Positions 33,761 to 44,720 of a stretch of DNA of 64,000 nucleotides are shown one piece after another. The stretch lies in NCBI GenBank assembly GCA_025766275.1, contig JAFKAC010000010.1, forward strand, positions 1,116,001-1,180,000, read 5' to 3'. A model generated the notes under the pieces. It searched no databases. It saw only the letters and a list, made by a program, of their open reading frames with translations, and had not been told where the DNA came from. Position 1 is the stretch's first letter, and each line of letters begins with the position of its first letter. A program made the translations under genes and the position numbers. The stretch is from Lactarius indigo. Lineage: Eukaryota > Basidiomycota > Agaricomycetes > Russulales > Russulaceae.

Positions 33761-34746
33761 GATAGACTTGGTGTTGGTGATAGATGATGACTGCACGTGC
33801 ACGTGATACGTCTTGCGGGCCCGCCCGCCATGTTGGCATTCAGTTGTCTCACCTAGTTCTCACCTGCCAGTGGGCCTAAGTCTCCCCTCACTCAGCATTC
33901 GTTGCGGGATCATTCTTGGCTTCTCCTGGTACTACAGGATACATAAAGAGACACATATATCCCTTGTAACCCGGTGACGACGGAAAGGCGGAATTCTGCG
34001 GATCTAGGATTGCGACTCTGGTTCGGTCTGCTCGTTCCGCGGGGTAAATCTGGCCTTAATGAATTTTAGAATGGCATCTTACCACATAACGTTACATCGG
34101 GGGGTTTCTTCGTGCATTCACTGCATTCGATCCTCGTGCAGTAAACCTCGTCTGGAATGCCTCAGAACTTCGCAGTCCCGGTCCCTGAGCTTTACTGTGC
34201 CTTGGTCTCGTCAATTTCTGAGAGCGCACTCATCCTCCGCCTATGAATGGACTATTTTTGGCTCCCCAATCAGATTCCGAGTTCGTACCACCAATATTGT
34301 ATTGTCTGAAGCTATTCCCGCCGTCACCCAAGTCTATGTGCTACGGAGTCCGCCTCCCGAGACCTTTCGAACATGCGAGAGTAATTTAGGGGTCGAGACA
34401 GAAATGCCAATTGACATAACGGGTGTACTGCAGTATTGAACAGGGAATGCGCGCGATTCGTTTAGAATATTCAGGGCCAAGACCCAGCTGGCGATCCACT
34501 CTTCTTCCCCACCAAAGTATTGATTGTTACATCAATCAATTGTCCCGTCCACCTACTCAAGCTATTCCATGTGCGCATAACCCCACAAGGCAGGCGATTA
34601 TTTTGAGCATGTCCCTGTTTTGTGAAGAAGATGTCTGGCGTCACCGGTGCAGGTACGCGATCCCTTTCCGGGGGCTAATGTATGGTATTTAGTGATCTTG
34701 TCTGTCATGAATAGCGTCTCTGAAAGTTCACCTTCCGGATAGGGTA
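33761..34746. repeat. 5' flank of lectin 6, right arm of inverted repeat in module 2
   Basis: Same sequence class as 25790-26769 and 38300-39246. It is non-coding as far as can be seen. Confidence 0.6.
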
Positions 34747-34755
34747 TATAAAAGC
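34747..34755 (+). promoter_or_regulatory. TATA box of lectin 6
   Basis: TATAAAAGC, 42 bp before the ATG at 34789. Confidence 0.75.
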
Positions 34756-34788
34756 TAACCATCCGCCACCTGTTTTCCCTATCGCGGC

Positions 34789-36033
34789 ATGTCCATCAAA
34801 TCAGGCCAAAGTTACATTATCACCAACCAACTAGCTGAGCTTGCCGTCGATCTGCATGGTGACGGCAAGTCCGTCATTGGACAAAAACCCCGCGGCGGAA
34901 AGAACCAACAGGTAACTACTTCCCTGATTCGATAACCTACGCCTCATGCAACCACGACATCTAGTGGATCATAGACGAACAGATCAACGGCCAATGGACC
35001 ATCCGATCAGTCAGCGCCCAGAAGTACCTCGGAGTTGAGAAAGTTCCGGAGAATGGAACACATCTCGTCGTCCTCGACAAGCCTCAGTTCTGGGATATTG
35101 AGATTCTGCCAGGCTGTAAGGACCTTACTAAGCTGAGCGTTAAGTACGTTATATCACGTACCCCACTGGCGATCGCTGCTGACTTTGAGGTTCTTTGGCA
35201 GGCTCTGCCAGACGGTCCGTGGTACTTGTTTCGTCGCCGAATGTCCCCCGGAGAAGCCGGCCAATGGAGCTGATCTTCAACTGTGGACGACTTGGGGAGG
35301 AAAGAACCAGATCTGGGTGCTCGAAGAGTGTGAGCCGTGTTTTGGTGAAATCTAGTGACTGGTGCGGCTAACTCGGCTTCACTAGCTTCTTCCTGGCTGC
35401 TCCGGGGTAGTACACCCACGAGCACATCCATCAAATCGGGCCAATGTTACAAGATCACCAATGAGCAAACCAAGCCGGTCCTCGATCTTTCGGGCGTAAA
35501 CAATAAGTCCATCATTGGATATACTACCTTCCACGGTGGAGCAAACCAACAGGTAATAACCCTCGCTACTTGGATGGCTCGTGTCTCATACAACTACGAC
35601 ACGCTCCAGTGGATCATAGAGCAGCAGGCTAATGGCCAATACACTGTTCGATCAGTCGAGCCACAGAAGTACCTCGGCATTGAGGAAACCCCAGACAGTG
35701 GAGCGCATCTTGTCGGCCTCGACGAGCCTCAATTCTGGGATATCGAGATTCTACCAGGTAGTGACGACCCTACTAAGCTCAGCGTTAAGTACGTTGTACC
35801 ATGTACCCCACTGGCGATCGCTGCTGACTTTGAGTTCCTTTGACAGGTTGTGCCAGTGGATCCGTGGCACTTGTTTTGTCGCCGATTACCCAGTAGAAAG
35901 GAAGACCGCGATTGATCTTCAACTGGCGACAACTTCGGGAGGAAAGAACCAGGTTTGGGTGCTCGAACAGTGTGAGTCTTCCAGTGAAATTTGACGACTC
36001 GTATGGCTAACTTTGTCTTCACTAGATTCTTGA
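34789..36033 (+). CDS. Two-domain R-type lectin (lectin 6)
   Basis: Seven exons: 34789-34911, 34965-35143, 35202-35329, 35386-35552, 35610-35788, 35847-35971 and 36026-36033. The sum is 909 bases, giving 302 residues. The QxW motifs are kept in both domains. The linker is longer than in the other copies (SSSWLLRGSTPTSTSIKSG) because exon 4 has 15 extra bases, and the old start Met reads Thr or Ser there. In domain 1 the loop GQKPRGGKNQQ differs from the usual NFHGGxNQQ, so sugar binding at that site could be altered. It pairs with lectin 5 across an SPC1 relic. It is complete by hand-checked splice phase. Confidence 0.88.
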
Positions 36034-36359
36034 ATTGTCAGGGATTGGGTGTCTAATGTCCTAGTATGTGGTTGTGAGAGTTTGCTGTCCGTAAGGTCGT
36101 ACTCTTAATACATCGCCGGCGTGTCACTGTAAGAAGTGGCTAAGCTCTTCTAGAATGTATTCCCTATCCACGAGCCTCAGGCTTTTGTTTCGTCTCACCG
36201 ATTTTCGAGCATGCACTCGATCCCCGCCTATGGAAGTCTTGTCTGGCTGGCTCCGCTCACAGACCCTGAGATCGCACCGCAAATATCGTGTAGACTCATT
36301 CCCGCCGTGACCTGGGTCTAGATACCATGGAATCCGCCTTATATTTCGAACATGTAAGC

Positions 36360-36374
36360 TGATTTGATGGACAT
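36360..36374 (-). pseudogene. Lectin start stub (ATG plus four codons)
   Basis: Complement of 36360-36374 reads ATGTCCATCAAATCA (MSIKS), as in the other lectins, and then diverges and meets a stop within a few codons. The promoter with TATAAAAGCG at 36408-36417 is intact. It is the remnant of the minus-strand partner of lectin 7. Confidence 0.85.
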
Positions 36375-36407
36375 GCTGTAGTGGTGAACACAGGTGGTGA
36401 ACAGTTC

Positions 36408-36417
36408 GCTTTTATAT
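36408..36417 (-). promoter_or_regulatory. Orphan lectin TATA box
   Basis: TATAAAAGCG at the usual spacing before the stub ATG. If active, it would transcribe the neighbouring 36034-36350 flank and, further on, antisense to lectin 6. Confidence 0.6.
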
Positions 36418-37544
36418 GTGCTATCTTATCGAAGGGGGGGTGGGGCAGATTTTTAGATGTTGTTCATTATAGACAAGCTAAATACCGAGAATTAACATTC
36501 GGAAAGAGCCCCATGCTTGCATAGCTGATGCCAGAATTACTCTTCACAAAACTAGAATGTACTCGGCACGTTCTCTCGGTCGAGCCTATGCGCACAGGGT
36601 GGCTTGATGAGGTGGACAGAATGATGTAATGGTCAATACTTTGGCGGGGAAACAAAATTAATCGGCTCTAAATATTCTGAACGAGGCATGTGCGGTCCAG
36701 TCCCCGTTAGATACTATAGCATACCCGTTATGTCAACTGTTGTCGGTGTGTCGACCTTCAGTTACTCTTGCATGTTAGAAAGGTCTCGGGAAGCGGATTC
36801 CGTGCATAGACTTGAGTGACGGTCGGAACAGGTCCACACGATATAATATTGGTGATACGATCTCGGAATCTATTTGGGGGTTAGATAATGGTCCGTTCAA
36901 AAGCGAGGGTTAAGTGCGCGCTCGGAAATCGACGAGATCAAAGTGGGATTGCGAACTTCTGTGTAGCTCTAGAAAAGCTTTACGGGACGAGGATAGTATG
37001 CGACTGCACGAACAAACTCCCGATATAGTAAGGTTCCCATTCTGTGCAGACTTTGCCGTTCTCCCAAAATGACCGGACAACGCGGCGGGCAGTCATCTAA
37101 ACCTCAGGCTGTGGTTTTGGTTTCAGAAAGATGCGTATGGCTGGTGATCGCATTCTGGGACCATTCCTCAGTTCTCAGGCACTTTAAGGTCACGATCTTA
37201 CGTTCCGCATCCCGTCCAACCTGGATCATCATAACCAAGAGATAGCCAGGATCTTGCAAAGGGCCACAAGTTCGAGTCCACAGCAATTTTCAAATTGAAC
37301 AAGGAACCATTAATGTGCGGAAAGTGTCCTGAGCAAACCACATTTCGGTTTGAGAAACGTGCATGAAGTATGCATAGAATGCTACCGCACTTGCGCAGCT
37401 AGGCGAGAGACCTACCGTGGCTTACTTACCAAACCGTGCCAGTGTTGTGGTTCCGCGATCAGCGCGAGATCCGCCATGTAACCACATGTAATTTCCGATT
37501 CGGCACCTGAGCGCTGAGCCACAGCATCCCGTAAACTCGTCAAC

Positions 37545-37569
37545 AGGAGATATAAATGGTTCCAAAAAA
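37545..37569 (+). mobile_element. Tiny retroposed stub with A-run
   Basis: GAGATATAAATGGTTCC followed by about seven A is flanked by AACTCGTCAACAG on the left and AACTCTTCAACAG on the right, a near-perfect 13-bp target duplication with one mismatch. The end TAAATGG-TTC before the tail resembles the stub at 41638-41713. Confidence 0.6.
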
Positions 37570-37689
37570 AGAACTCTTCAACAGATCGTTTGAGGGTACT
37601 GTACTGTGTCTATGTGACGATTGATCGGCAGTGCAGAAGTAGCTCGACGACGAATTGAGGTAGCCCTACACACGACACAGGGACACGCT

Positions 37690-38150
37690 CATTCCTCGTC
37701 GTCGTTGCTACGCTTTTGTCCTCTCCGATTTTAGCCAAATAATTGGATGTTGGTTAGACATCAGCCACAGAGGGATCGTCGCTTCGCCTTTAACAATAAC
37801 GGTTCAGGAAACGTGCGACGGGAAACCAGCCAGTATCGCGAGTACGACACCAACTCCTAAGCCAAAAAAACGTGAACATGCATCAGAATAAGGGTTCAAG
37901 GAAGAGTGCGAATATCCGGATAAGGGCGTCAGGCGTCAGTAATCGGTTATAATGGTGTTTGAGACACGACCAATGCATCCCCAACTGCATCACAGTGTGA
38001 TGCGCTATTCATTCCACAAGCTTTTGATCTCCAATACCCAGAATATATGCCTATTTTATGTCACGAACCTCCTACATTCTGTGTCAGTGTACACTGTTTC
38101 CCCTCGAAGTATTTTCGAAGGCTAGACTCGGAGAACATGATGATGGCAGG
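37690..38150 (-). pseudogene. SPC1 relic 3
   Basis: Recognised by the NQHP remnant of exon 4 near 37745 and the AAGCTTGTGGAATGAATAGC remnant of exon 2 near 38010, where the conserved VER now reads VE-stop. No intact reading frame remains. Confidence 0.75.
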
Positions 38151-39246
38151 GGGCCTTCCGGAACTGTACGTGATCCGATTTTCTATGGGTCACTTCCGGC
38201 CCGGTTGCCACGTTCGCATTCAGCACGCGGCAATCATTCACTGGCCTCGTCACTGGCAGCTGTCTCACTACAATCTCTCCTTCCTACTCTGCGTTCATTT
38301 ATTGATTGAAAGATCATTCTTAGCTTCTCCTGGTGCTCCAAGATACATAAAGCACATATGTCCCGTTGTGCCTCGATGACGGCGGAAATTGTGCGGGTAT
38401 CCCAACGCACCACCGGTCAGTACTCTTCTAGGACGGTTTCTTTGTTTACATTACAGCACGACTTCAAGCTCCTGACCTCTACAAGAGGGTTTCACACAGG
38501 CGCTGAACCTGCTGGTGTCCTTCGGATTAGGAACATCCGGCTATCTCATATCCTCTGCAACTCGGGTTAGGTCTGTGCGTTCCGCGGGGTCGACGAAATT
38601 TAGAAGGGCATCTTACCACATGCCGTATCTCTACACCGGGAATTTATTCGTGCATTCTCCGCGTGCTACCCTCGTACCTTCTAGAATGACTCGGAACCTC
38701 GCGTAGCCCCGGTCCTTGAGCCTTATGCTTTGACCTCGTCGATCGCCGAGCACGCACTCAACCTCCGCCTGTGAACGGACTATCCATAATCAGATTTCGA
38801 GTTCGTGTCACTAATATTGTATTGACCAGAGCTATTCCCTATTACCCAAGTCGATATGCTGCGGAATCCGCCTCCCGAGACCTTTCGAACATGCGAGAGT
38901 AACTTAGGGTCGACAGGCCGATGACAGTTGACATACTGGACTGTGATATTGAACAGGGACTCGTTTAGAATATTCAGGTCCGAGGTCCAGTCGGCAATCC
39001 ACTTTGTTATCCCACCGAAGTGTCGGCTATTAGATCGACCAATTGTCCCATCCACCTCCTCAAGCATGTGTGCATAATCTCACCAGGTAGGGGCATGTTC
39101 CGAGCACATTCCTTTTCTGCGAAGAGGAAGTCTGGCGCCACCCATGCAGGCACGCGACCGCTTTCCGGGGGCTAATGCACGGTATTTACTTTGTCCTTCA
39201 TGAGTAACGTCTCCGAACATTCACCTCCCCTCAATAAGATAGAGCG
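38151..39246. repeat. 5' flank of lectin 7
   Basis: Same class as 25790-26769 and 33761-34746, including the CCTTTCGAACATGCGAGAG block near 38880. No gene is called. Confidence 0.6.
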
Positions 39247-39255
39247 TATAAAAGC
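39247..39255 (+). promoter_or_regulatory. TATA box of lectin 7
   Basis: TATAAAAGC, 42 bp before the ATG at 39289. Confidence 0.75.
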
Positions 39256-39288
39256 CAACAGTCCGCCACCTGTTTACCCTGTCGCAGC

Positions 39289-40540
39289 ATGTCCATCAAA
39301 TCAGGCCAAAGTTACAAGATCACCAACCAGCTGACCGAGCTGGCCGTCGATCTGAATAACGGAAACAACAAGTCCGTCATTGGATGGAACCCTCACGGCG
39401 GAGAGAACCAACAGGTAACAACTTCGCTAACATACTTCGATAACCTGTGCCTCATGCAACCACACACACCCCCCCAGTGGATCATAGACGAGCAGGTCAA
39501 TGGCCAATGGATCATTCGATCAGTCAGCTCCCAGAAGTACCTCGGAGTTGAGAAAGTTCCGGAAAATGGAACACATCTCGTCGTCCTCGACAAGCCTCAG
39601 TTCTGGGATATCGAAATTCTGCCAGGTCGTGGCGACCCTACTAGGCTCAGCGTTAGGTACGTTTCATCACGAAACCCACTGGTGATCACTACTGACTTCG
39701 AATTCGTTTGGCAGGCTTTGCCAGCGGGTCCGTGGAACTTGTTTCGTCGCCGATTGTCCCCAAGAAAAGCCGGCCGTCGGAAACGATCTTCAATTGTGGG
39801 CGGCCTGGGGAGGAAAGAACCAGACCTGGGTGCTCGAAGAGTGTGAGTCACGTTTTGGTAAAGTCTAGTGACTGGCGCCTTAATCCAGCTTCACTAGTTT
39901 CTTCCTGGTTGCTCCATCGCAGCTTGTCCATTAAGTCTGGTCAACGTTACAAGATCACTAATCAGAAAACTAAGCTGGTCCTCGATCTGTCTGGCATAAA
40001 CAACAAGTCCATCATTGGATATAACTTCCACGGTGGAGCGAACCAACAGGTAACGACCTCGCTACTTGGATGACTTGCGCCTCATACAACCACGACACGC
40101 TCTAGTGGCTCATAGAGAAGCAAGTCAATAGCCAATACACTATTAGATCACTCGGGCACCAGAAGTACCTCAGCATTGAAGAAACCCCAGACAATGGAGC
40201 GCATCTTGTCGGCCTCGACAAGCCTCAATTCTGGGATATCGAGATTCTACCAGGTAGTGACGACCCTACTAAGCTCAGCGTTAAGTACGTTGTACCATGT
40301 ACCCCACTGGCGATCGCTGCTGACTTTGAGTTCCTTTGACAGGCTGTGCCAGTGGATTCGTGGTACATGTTTCGTCCCCGATTGCCCCGTCGAGAAAGAC
40401 GTCGCAACTGATCTTCAACTGGCGAAAACTTCAGGAGAGAACCAGGTCTGGGTGCTCGAACAGTGTGAGTCACGTCCTGGCGAAATTTGACGACTCGCGT
40501 CTTGACTCGCGTGACTAACTTGGCTTTACTAGATTCTTGA
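39289..40540 (+). CDS. Two-domain R-type lectin (lectin 7)
   Basis: Seven exons: 39289-39414, 39478-39656, 39715-39842, 39898-40049, 40106-40284, 40343-40464 and 40533-40540. The sum is 894 bases, giving 297 residues. Domain 1 keeps PQFWDIE and NQTWVLEE. The linker is FSSWLLHRSLSIKSG, where the former start codon ATG is now TTG. Domain 2 has one residue fewer near its C-terminus than lectin 6. The second half is nearly identical to the second half of lectin 6 (from GAHLVGLD through the last intron), which suggests recent duplication or gene conversion. Intron 2 begins after AGG instead of AAG. Confidence 0.9.
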
Positions 40541-41637
40541 ATGGTCAGAGATTGGATGTCTAATATCCTAGTATTTGATAGTGAGAGTTTGCTGTCGTAC
40601 TCTTAGTCCATCGCCAGCGTCCCCAGTGTAAGGAGCAGCTAAGGTCTGCCGGATTAATAACTTCAAGTCCACAAATACTACCCAAGGGTTATCATCGGTG
40701 GCCTATCTAGACGTCCCGCACTCAGCTTCCTGAATAAGTTTATCTATTAATAATTGAATACTACGGCAGCGCAAGTGCGCACGCCACGAATACCCAACGG
40801 TCCTTTAATTTGCCCACCCTGGTCCCTGGACGTTCTATTATCGGGCTCCGGGGATGAGATGCGAGGCCCAGATCTAACGGGAGGGCGGCTGTAGGAAAAG
40901 ACACGTAAAGCGTCTCTTATGCAACACTGAGGTCTGCAGTCTGCGCCTTCGGAAACCGAATGTATCCTACGGCTGCGCCAGGCCTTGTATGCTTACTCTC
41001 CCTGTGTAAAAATGTTTCCAAAAAAAAAAAAAAAGAAACCAAGAGTATCACGAACGAGGATTGGTGCTGAATGGATCTCTCTCTACACCTGGAGCTTTAG
41101 TATCCATTCACGTGCTATCCTTGTGCAGAACAACTTTTATAGGATGACTCTTGTATTCTCAATCGCTGTCTGGGGCTGTAATTGGTCTCACCGATTTTTG
41201 AGCGCGCACTCAACCTCTGCCTATAGAAGTTAGTGTCTGGTTGGCTCCACTCACAGACACTGAAAGCCAACATTCAGCTGGCGATTCGTTTTGTTACTTG
41301 CCGAAACATTGACTATTCCATTAATCAATCAATCGCCCACCCCCATGCTTCACGATAATGTTCCGAGCACATTCTCCGTAGTTCTCGTTTCGCAAAGAAA
41401 ATCATTATTGCCCATGCAGGCATGTCCGGATGCTGATAGACAAACTAAGACAGTATTTACCTCTAGATTACCTTATCTGGCATGAATGAAATGCGTTCCC
41501 TCTTTTAAGATATAGACAAGTATCCTCAGCTCCGAGTCGTGGAAGGACAGAACAAACTGAGAGATTATGGCGTCAGCGCAACCTTTCTGGGTTCGAGACA
41601 TGCATGTGGCTACAGCTGGTTCCATAACGATTGTCCC
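40541..41637. other. 3' flank of lectin 7 and fragments of 5' flank
   Basis: 40541-40700 repeats the lectin 3' flank. 41080-41500 contains pieces of the 5' flank. Near 41018-41033 an A-run follows TGTTTCC; GAAACC-type sequence on both sides (near 40951 and 41034) may be a worn target duplication. No gene is called. Confidence 0.5.
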
Positions 41638-41713
41638 ATCACATATATAGTTTCGTGCTACATAGGGTAATCGGCCCTGAGGCGCACATAAATGGATTCA
41701 AAAAAAAAAAAAA
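41638..41713 (+). mobile_element. Short retroposed element with poly-A
   Basis: The insert is flanked by a perfect 12-bp direct repeat AACGATTGTCCC at 41626-41637 and 41714-41725 and ends in an A-run of about 15. It is only about 76 bp long. The 3' end ACATAAATGGATTC before the tail resembles the stubs at 37545 and 41018. It is a severely truncated LINE or a SINE. Confidence 0.75.
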
Positions 41714-42304
41714 AACGATTGTCCCCTGCCATTTTGAGAACATAGTCGACCATCCAAAACTCGGGAGCGGGATTCATAATTAAGTCGAGGGAGAAATTCT
41801 CAGGAAATCAGGTTATCTCACAGAATTAAGGTTATAGAATAGTTATATTTTAACAATTGGGTTATGGAATGGTTATCTGTCTGTGCCATCTCGGTGGCGG
41901 AGTTACCCATTCACAACCTCACCTATGCCCAAAAAATTGTTACCAGGGGACAATCATTATGGAACCCGCTGTAATAATGAACATGTTAATTCACGCAATT
42001 CCCCGAGTGATCTTTGGGGCATCTGCACTGGTATGCATGCACGCTTCTGGATCGGCCTAGAACTGATGCCTGGGTTTGTCGGCGTGCATTGATGATTGCC
42101 ATCCGGGACATCAAACGAATCTCTGTCCATGGATGGTAATCTGTGAACAAGCCACCTGTGGTGGCGGCCCATGGCAGCCCTTACGTAGTATATTGTAGAA
42201 CTCGGCTACTTCTTACCGTGCCACGGTGATGCGGCAAAGGAACGACTTTACGAACAGCAAACTCTCACTATCATACACTAGAACACTAGTTGAACCCCCA
42301 ACAT

Positions 42305-42912
42305 TCAACCTAGTAAAGCCAAGTCAGCCGCGCCAGTCGCCAAGACTTCACCAGATGCGACTCACACTCTTCGAGAATCCAGGTCTGATTCTTTCCGCCC
42401 CAAGCCGTCCACAGTTGAAGATCGGCTCCAACGGCTGGCTTCTCTAGAGGGAAATCGGCGACGAAACAAGTGCCGTGGATCCACTGACAGAGCCTGTCGA
42501 AGGGAACTCGAAGTCAGCAGCAATCGCAAGTAGGGAACGTGATAAAACGTACTTAACGCTTGGCCCACCAGCATCCCCGCTATATGGCAGGACCTCGATA
42601 TCCCAGGACTGAGGGTGATCACGGCCGACGAGTTGTGTCCCATTTTCCGGTGTTGTCTCAACTCCGAGGTACTTGTGGTGGTCGACTGACCGGATGGTCC
42701 ATTGACCGTTGTCCTGCCTGTCTGTGATCCACTAGAGTGTGTCATGGTTGTGTGGCACAAGCTATCGAAATAGCGAAAGTTATTACCTGTTGGTTCCCTC
42801 CGCCGTGGTAGGAATAACCGAGGATGGACCTGTTGTCTGCACCTGACAGGTCGATGACCAGTCTGGTTTGCTCGTTAGTGATTTTGTAACGTTGGCCCGA
42901 CTGGATAGACAT
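42305..42912 (-). CDS. Single-domain R-type lectin (lectin 8)
   Basis: Four exons: 42787-42912, 42553-42731, 42366-42493 and 42305-42309. The sum is 438 bases, in phase, giving 145 residues. That is near the size of the one-domain R. solani agglutinin, as I recall it. It begins MSIQSGQRYKITNEQTRLV, carries QxW motifs and ends ILEEC. In the middle a QSWDIE segment replaces the usual QFWDIE, keeping the pattern. The last exon has only the end of a Cys codon and the stop. Unlike the neighbours it was never fused to a second domain, so it shows what the ancestral one-domain gene may have looked like. A TATAAGAG box lies about 41 bp upstream. Confidence 0.9.
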
Positions 42913-42950
42913 GGTGGAATTGGGGAAACAGGTGGTGAATTGAATAGACC

Positions 42951-42960
42951 GCTCTTATAG
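42951..42960 (-). promoter_or_regulatory. TATA box of lectin 8
   Basis: CTATAAGAGC on the minus strand at the conserved distance from the ATG. One base differs from the other lectins. Confidence 0.6.
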
Positions 42961-44260
42961 GCCCTATCTGATTAGGGGGGGCACCCTATTCATCATGACA
43001 GACAAGGTAGGCAATTACCGTCCCTTCGTTTCCCATGGCTCCACATTCCTCCCAATCACCGTGCGTGAAAATAGCATGTGGACTCCCTCATGATCGATTT
43101 GAAGACCCAGGCCTTCATTGAGCCCCACAGCAGAAAGACCCTCTTTTCATTTCGCTATAAAGGGTCTTTCCATTTCGCTATGCAGGCAAACTTCGAAGCT
43201 GGAGTGGCGAGCGGCCTCGTGTGACAACCCTCTGCCCCCGGCCTCCGTATCGCTGACTACGCATTATGGCCCTTCTCACGCGGCCCATACTCGTTGGGCT
43301 GCCTGGGCCTCCGAGTCCTTCTTATCCTCCAACTAGCCCGTCGCAACCACGTCCTTTGCTCCTAAAGTGGTTTGCAGTCACCAGTGAACCCTTTCTGTTC
43401 CCTCTCCTTTTGATAATCCATTTTGTTAGGTGGACATCGTCTAAGTAGCCCCCCTCTAGCTATCCATTTCAGAGACATTACGTGTTCCTGATGAGGTATA
43501 AGGTGGTGCGAGTCTAGGTTGTGCATCAGTCATACAGAATGAATGCATGTGTGCCGGCTTCGGGCCGTCCAGTACGAAATATCAATTGATTTTTTAACCA
43601 AAAAGGTAAATACCTTGCACCCCCCGGAAAGCGGTCGCGCGCCTGCGCAAGTATGTCAGAGTTGCTCTTTGAAAAATAAGAAGGGAAATGTACTCGTAAC
43701 ATGCTCCTGCCTGGTGAAGTGGAGCGTATGCATGCGTTTACTTTCGTGGAGGTGGACGTAACAATTGATTGATTGAGGCAACGGTCAATCCTCTGGCTGG
43801 TAGCAAAATGTATCGATCGCCAGAAAGGCATTGTATCTGAAGAGGCATGCGCAGAGGCATTCAGTGAACCGTTATCAGTACGTGCCGACCCCAAGTTGCT
43901 CTCTCACAGGTTTGAAAGATCACGAAAGACGATTTCCACAGTATATAAACTCGGGTCATAGAAAACCCTAGACGATATCGCGCGACGAAAGAACGACCTC
44001 AGAACCAAGCTCAGAACCTGTATGGGGCAAGGTATGGGGTACCAGACAGTAGCCCTTTCATAGATGGAAGTTGCCTGTGAGTAGTGCGTGGTCAAACGTC
44101 GACGAGACCGAAGCATAGGCTCAGGGATATTCTGAGTTCCAGAAGAGCACTGCATGGGGATTGCATGCGAACCAAGATGCGGATGCGTGTTGAAGAAACT
44201 CCCGATATAGGGAGATGCGGTAAGATGCCGTTCGGCAACTCTTGCTAACACGGCAGGCAG
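42961..44260. repeat. 5' flank of lectin 8
   Basis: The part from about 43600 matches 23870-24440 and 32160-32760 (for example CGGAAAGCGGTCGCG, ATGTCAGAGTTGCTCTT). The stretch 43020-43500 has no counterpart in the other flanks. No gene is called. Confidence 0.55.
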
Positions 44261-44289
44261 GAGCGGGTAAGCGGAGTCTGCTTATAGTC

Positions 44290-44720
44290 AACGAAGGGAT
44301 TAATTTATGTCCAATATATTGACTACTAAGTTGACTTTATTGTTGTCGCGAATTATATTAAGACAATTGAAAGATTTGTAGACGCCTCTTTATGTGTCAG
44401 ATATTTATAAATAAAAATACTTGAACAATTAGATATTAGTCCCATGCTGAAGAGAGCTCTAATTATTTCTGAATGTATATAAACTTAATTGTTATATCAG
44501 CTGATTGCGAATCATCTGTCGCATTATATAGACATACCACACTCAATTAATTTGGTCTTAACGAGCATTAATTAGCTTAACGCAGCAGAGTTTGTAAAGA
44601 CATCCATTTATATTAAATAAAACCAGACGTAAATAGAGTCTACAAATCCGGCCAAAAATTTAGAATAAGAATAGTCAACTTATAGGCTGGCGATAATCGG
44701 CCGATGGAGATCAATCGGCC
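44290..44720. other. AT-rich island
   Basis: About 430 bp are visibly far richer in A and T than any neighbour, with many TTAATT, TATATAA and AATAAA words. The change is abrupt on both sides. A mitochondrial insertion or a relic from an AT-rich element is possible; I found no rRNA, tRNA or protein signature that decides it. A short TTTAATTTATGTC block near 45080 resembles its left edge. Confidence 0.55.

Larger units (their letters stand above)
30300..36180. repeat. Divergent lectin-pair module 2
   Basis: Same order as module 1: 3' flank, lectin 5 (minus), 5' flank, SPC1 relic, inverted 5' flank, lectin 6 (plus), 3' flank. Both lectins are intact. The left boundary matches 22020 (ACCATGGCTTTACGTAT against ACCATAGCTTTATGTAT). 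Confidence 0.75.
36340..40700. repeat. Divergent lectin-pair module 3, left lectin missing
   Basis: The left lectin is reduced to its start (36360-36374) and promoter. Then come the 5' flank, SPC1 relic 3, inverted 5' flank, lectin 7 and its 3' flank. The left edge at about 36350 joins a plus-oriented 5' flank (TTTCGAACATG) directly to the stub, which marks a rearrangement junction. Confidence 0.7.
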
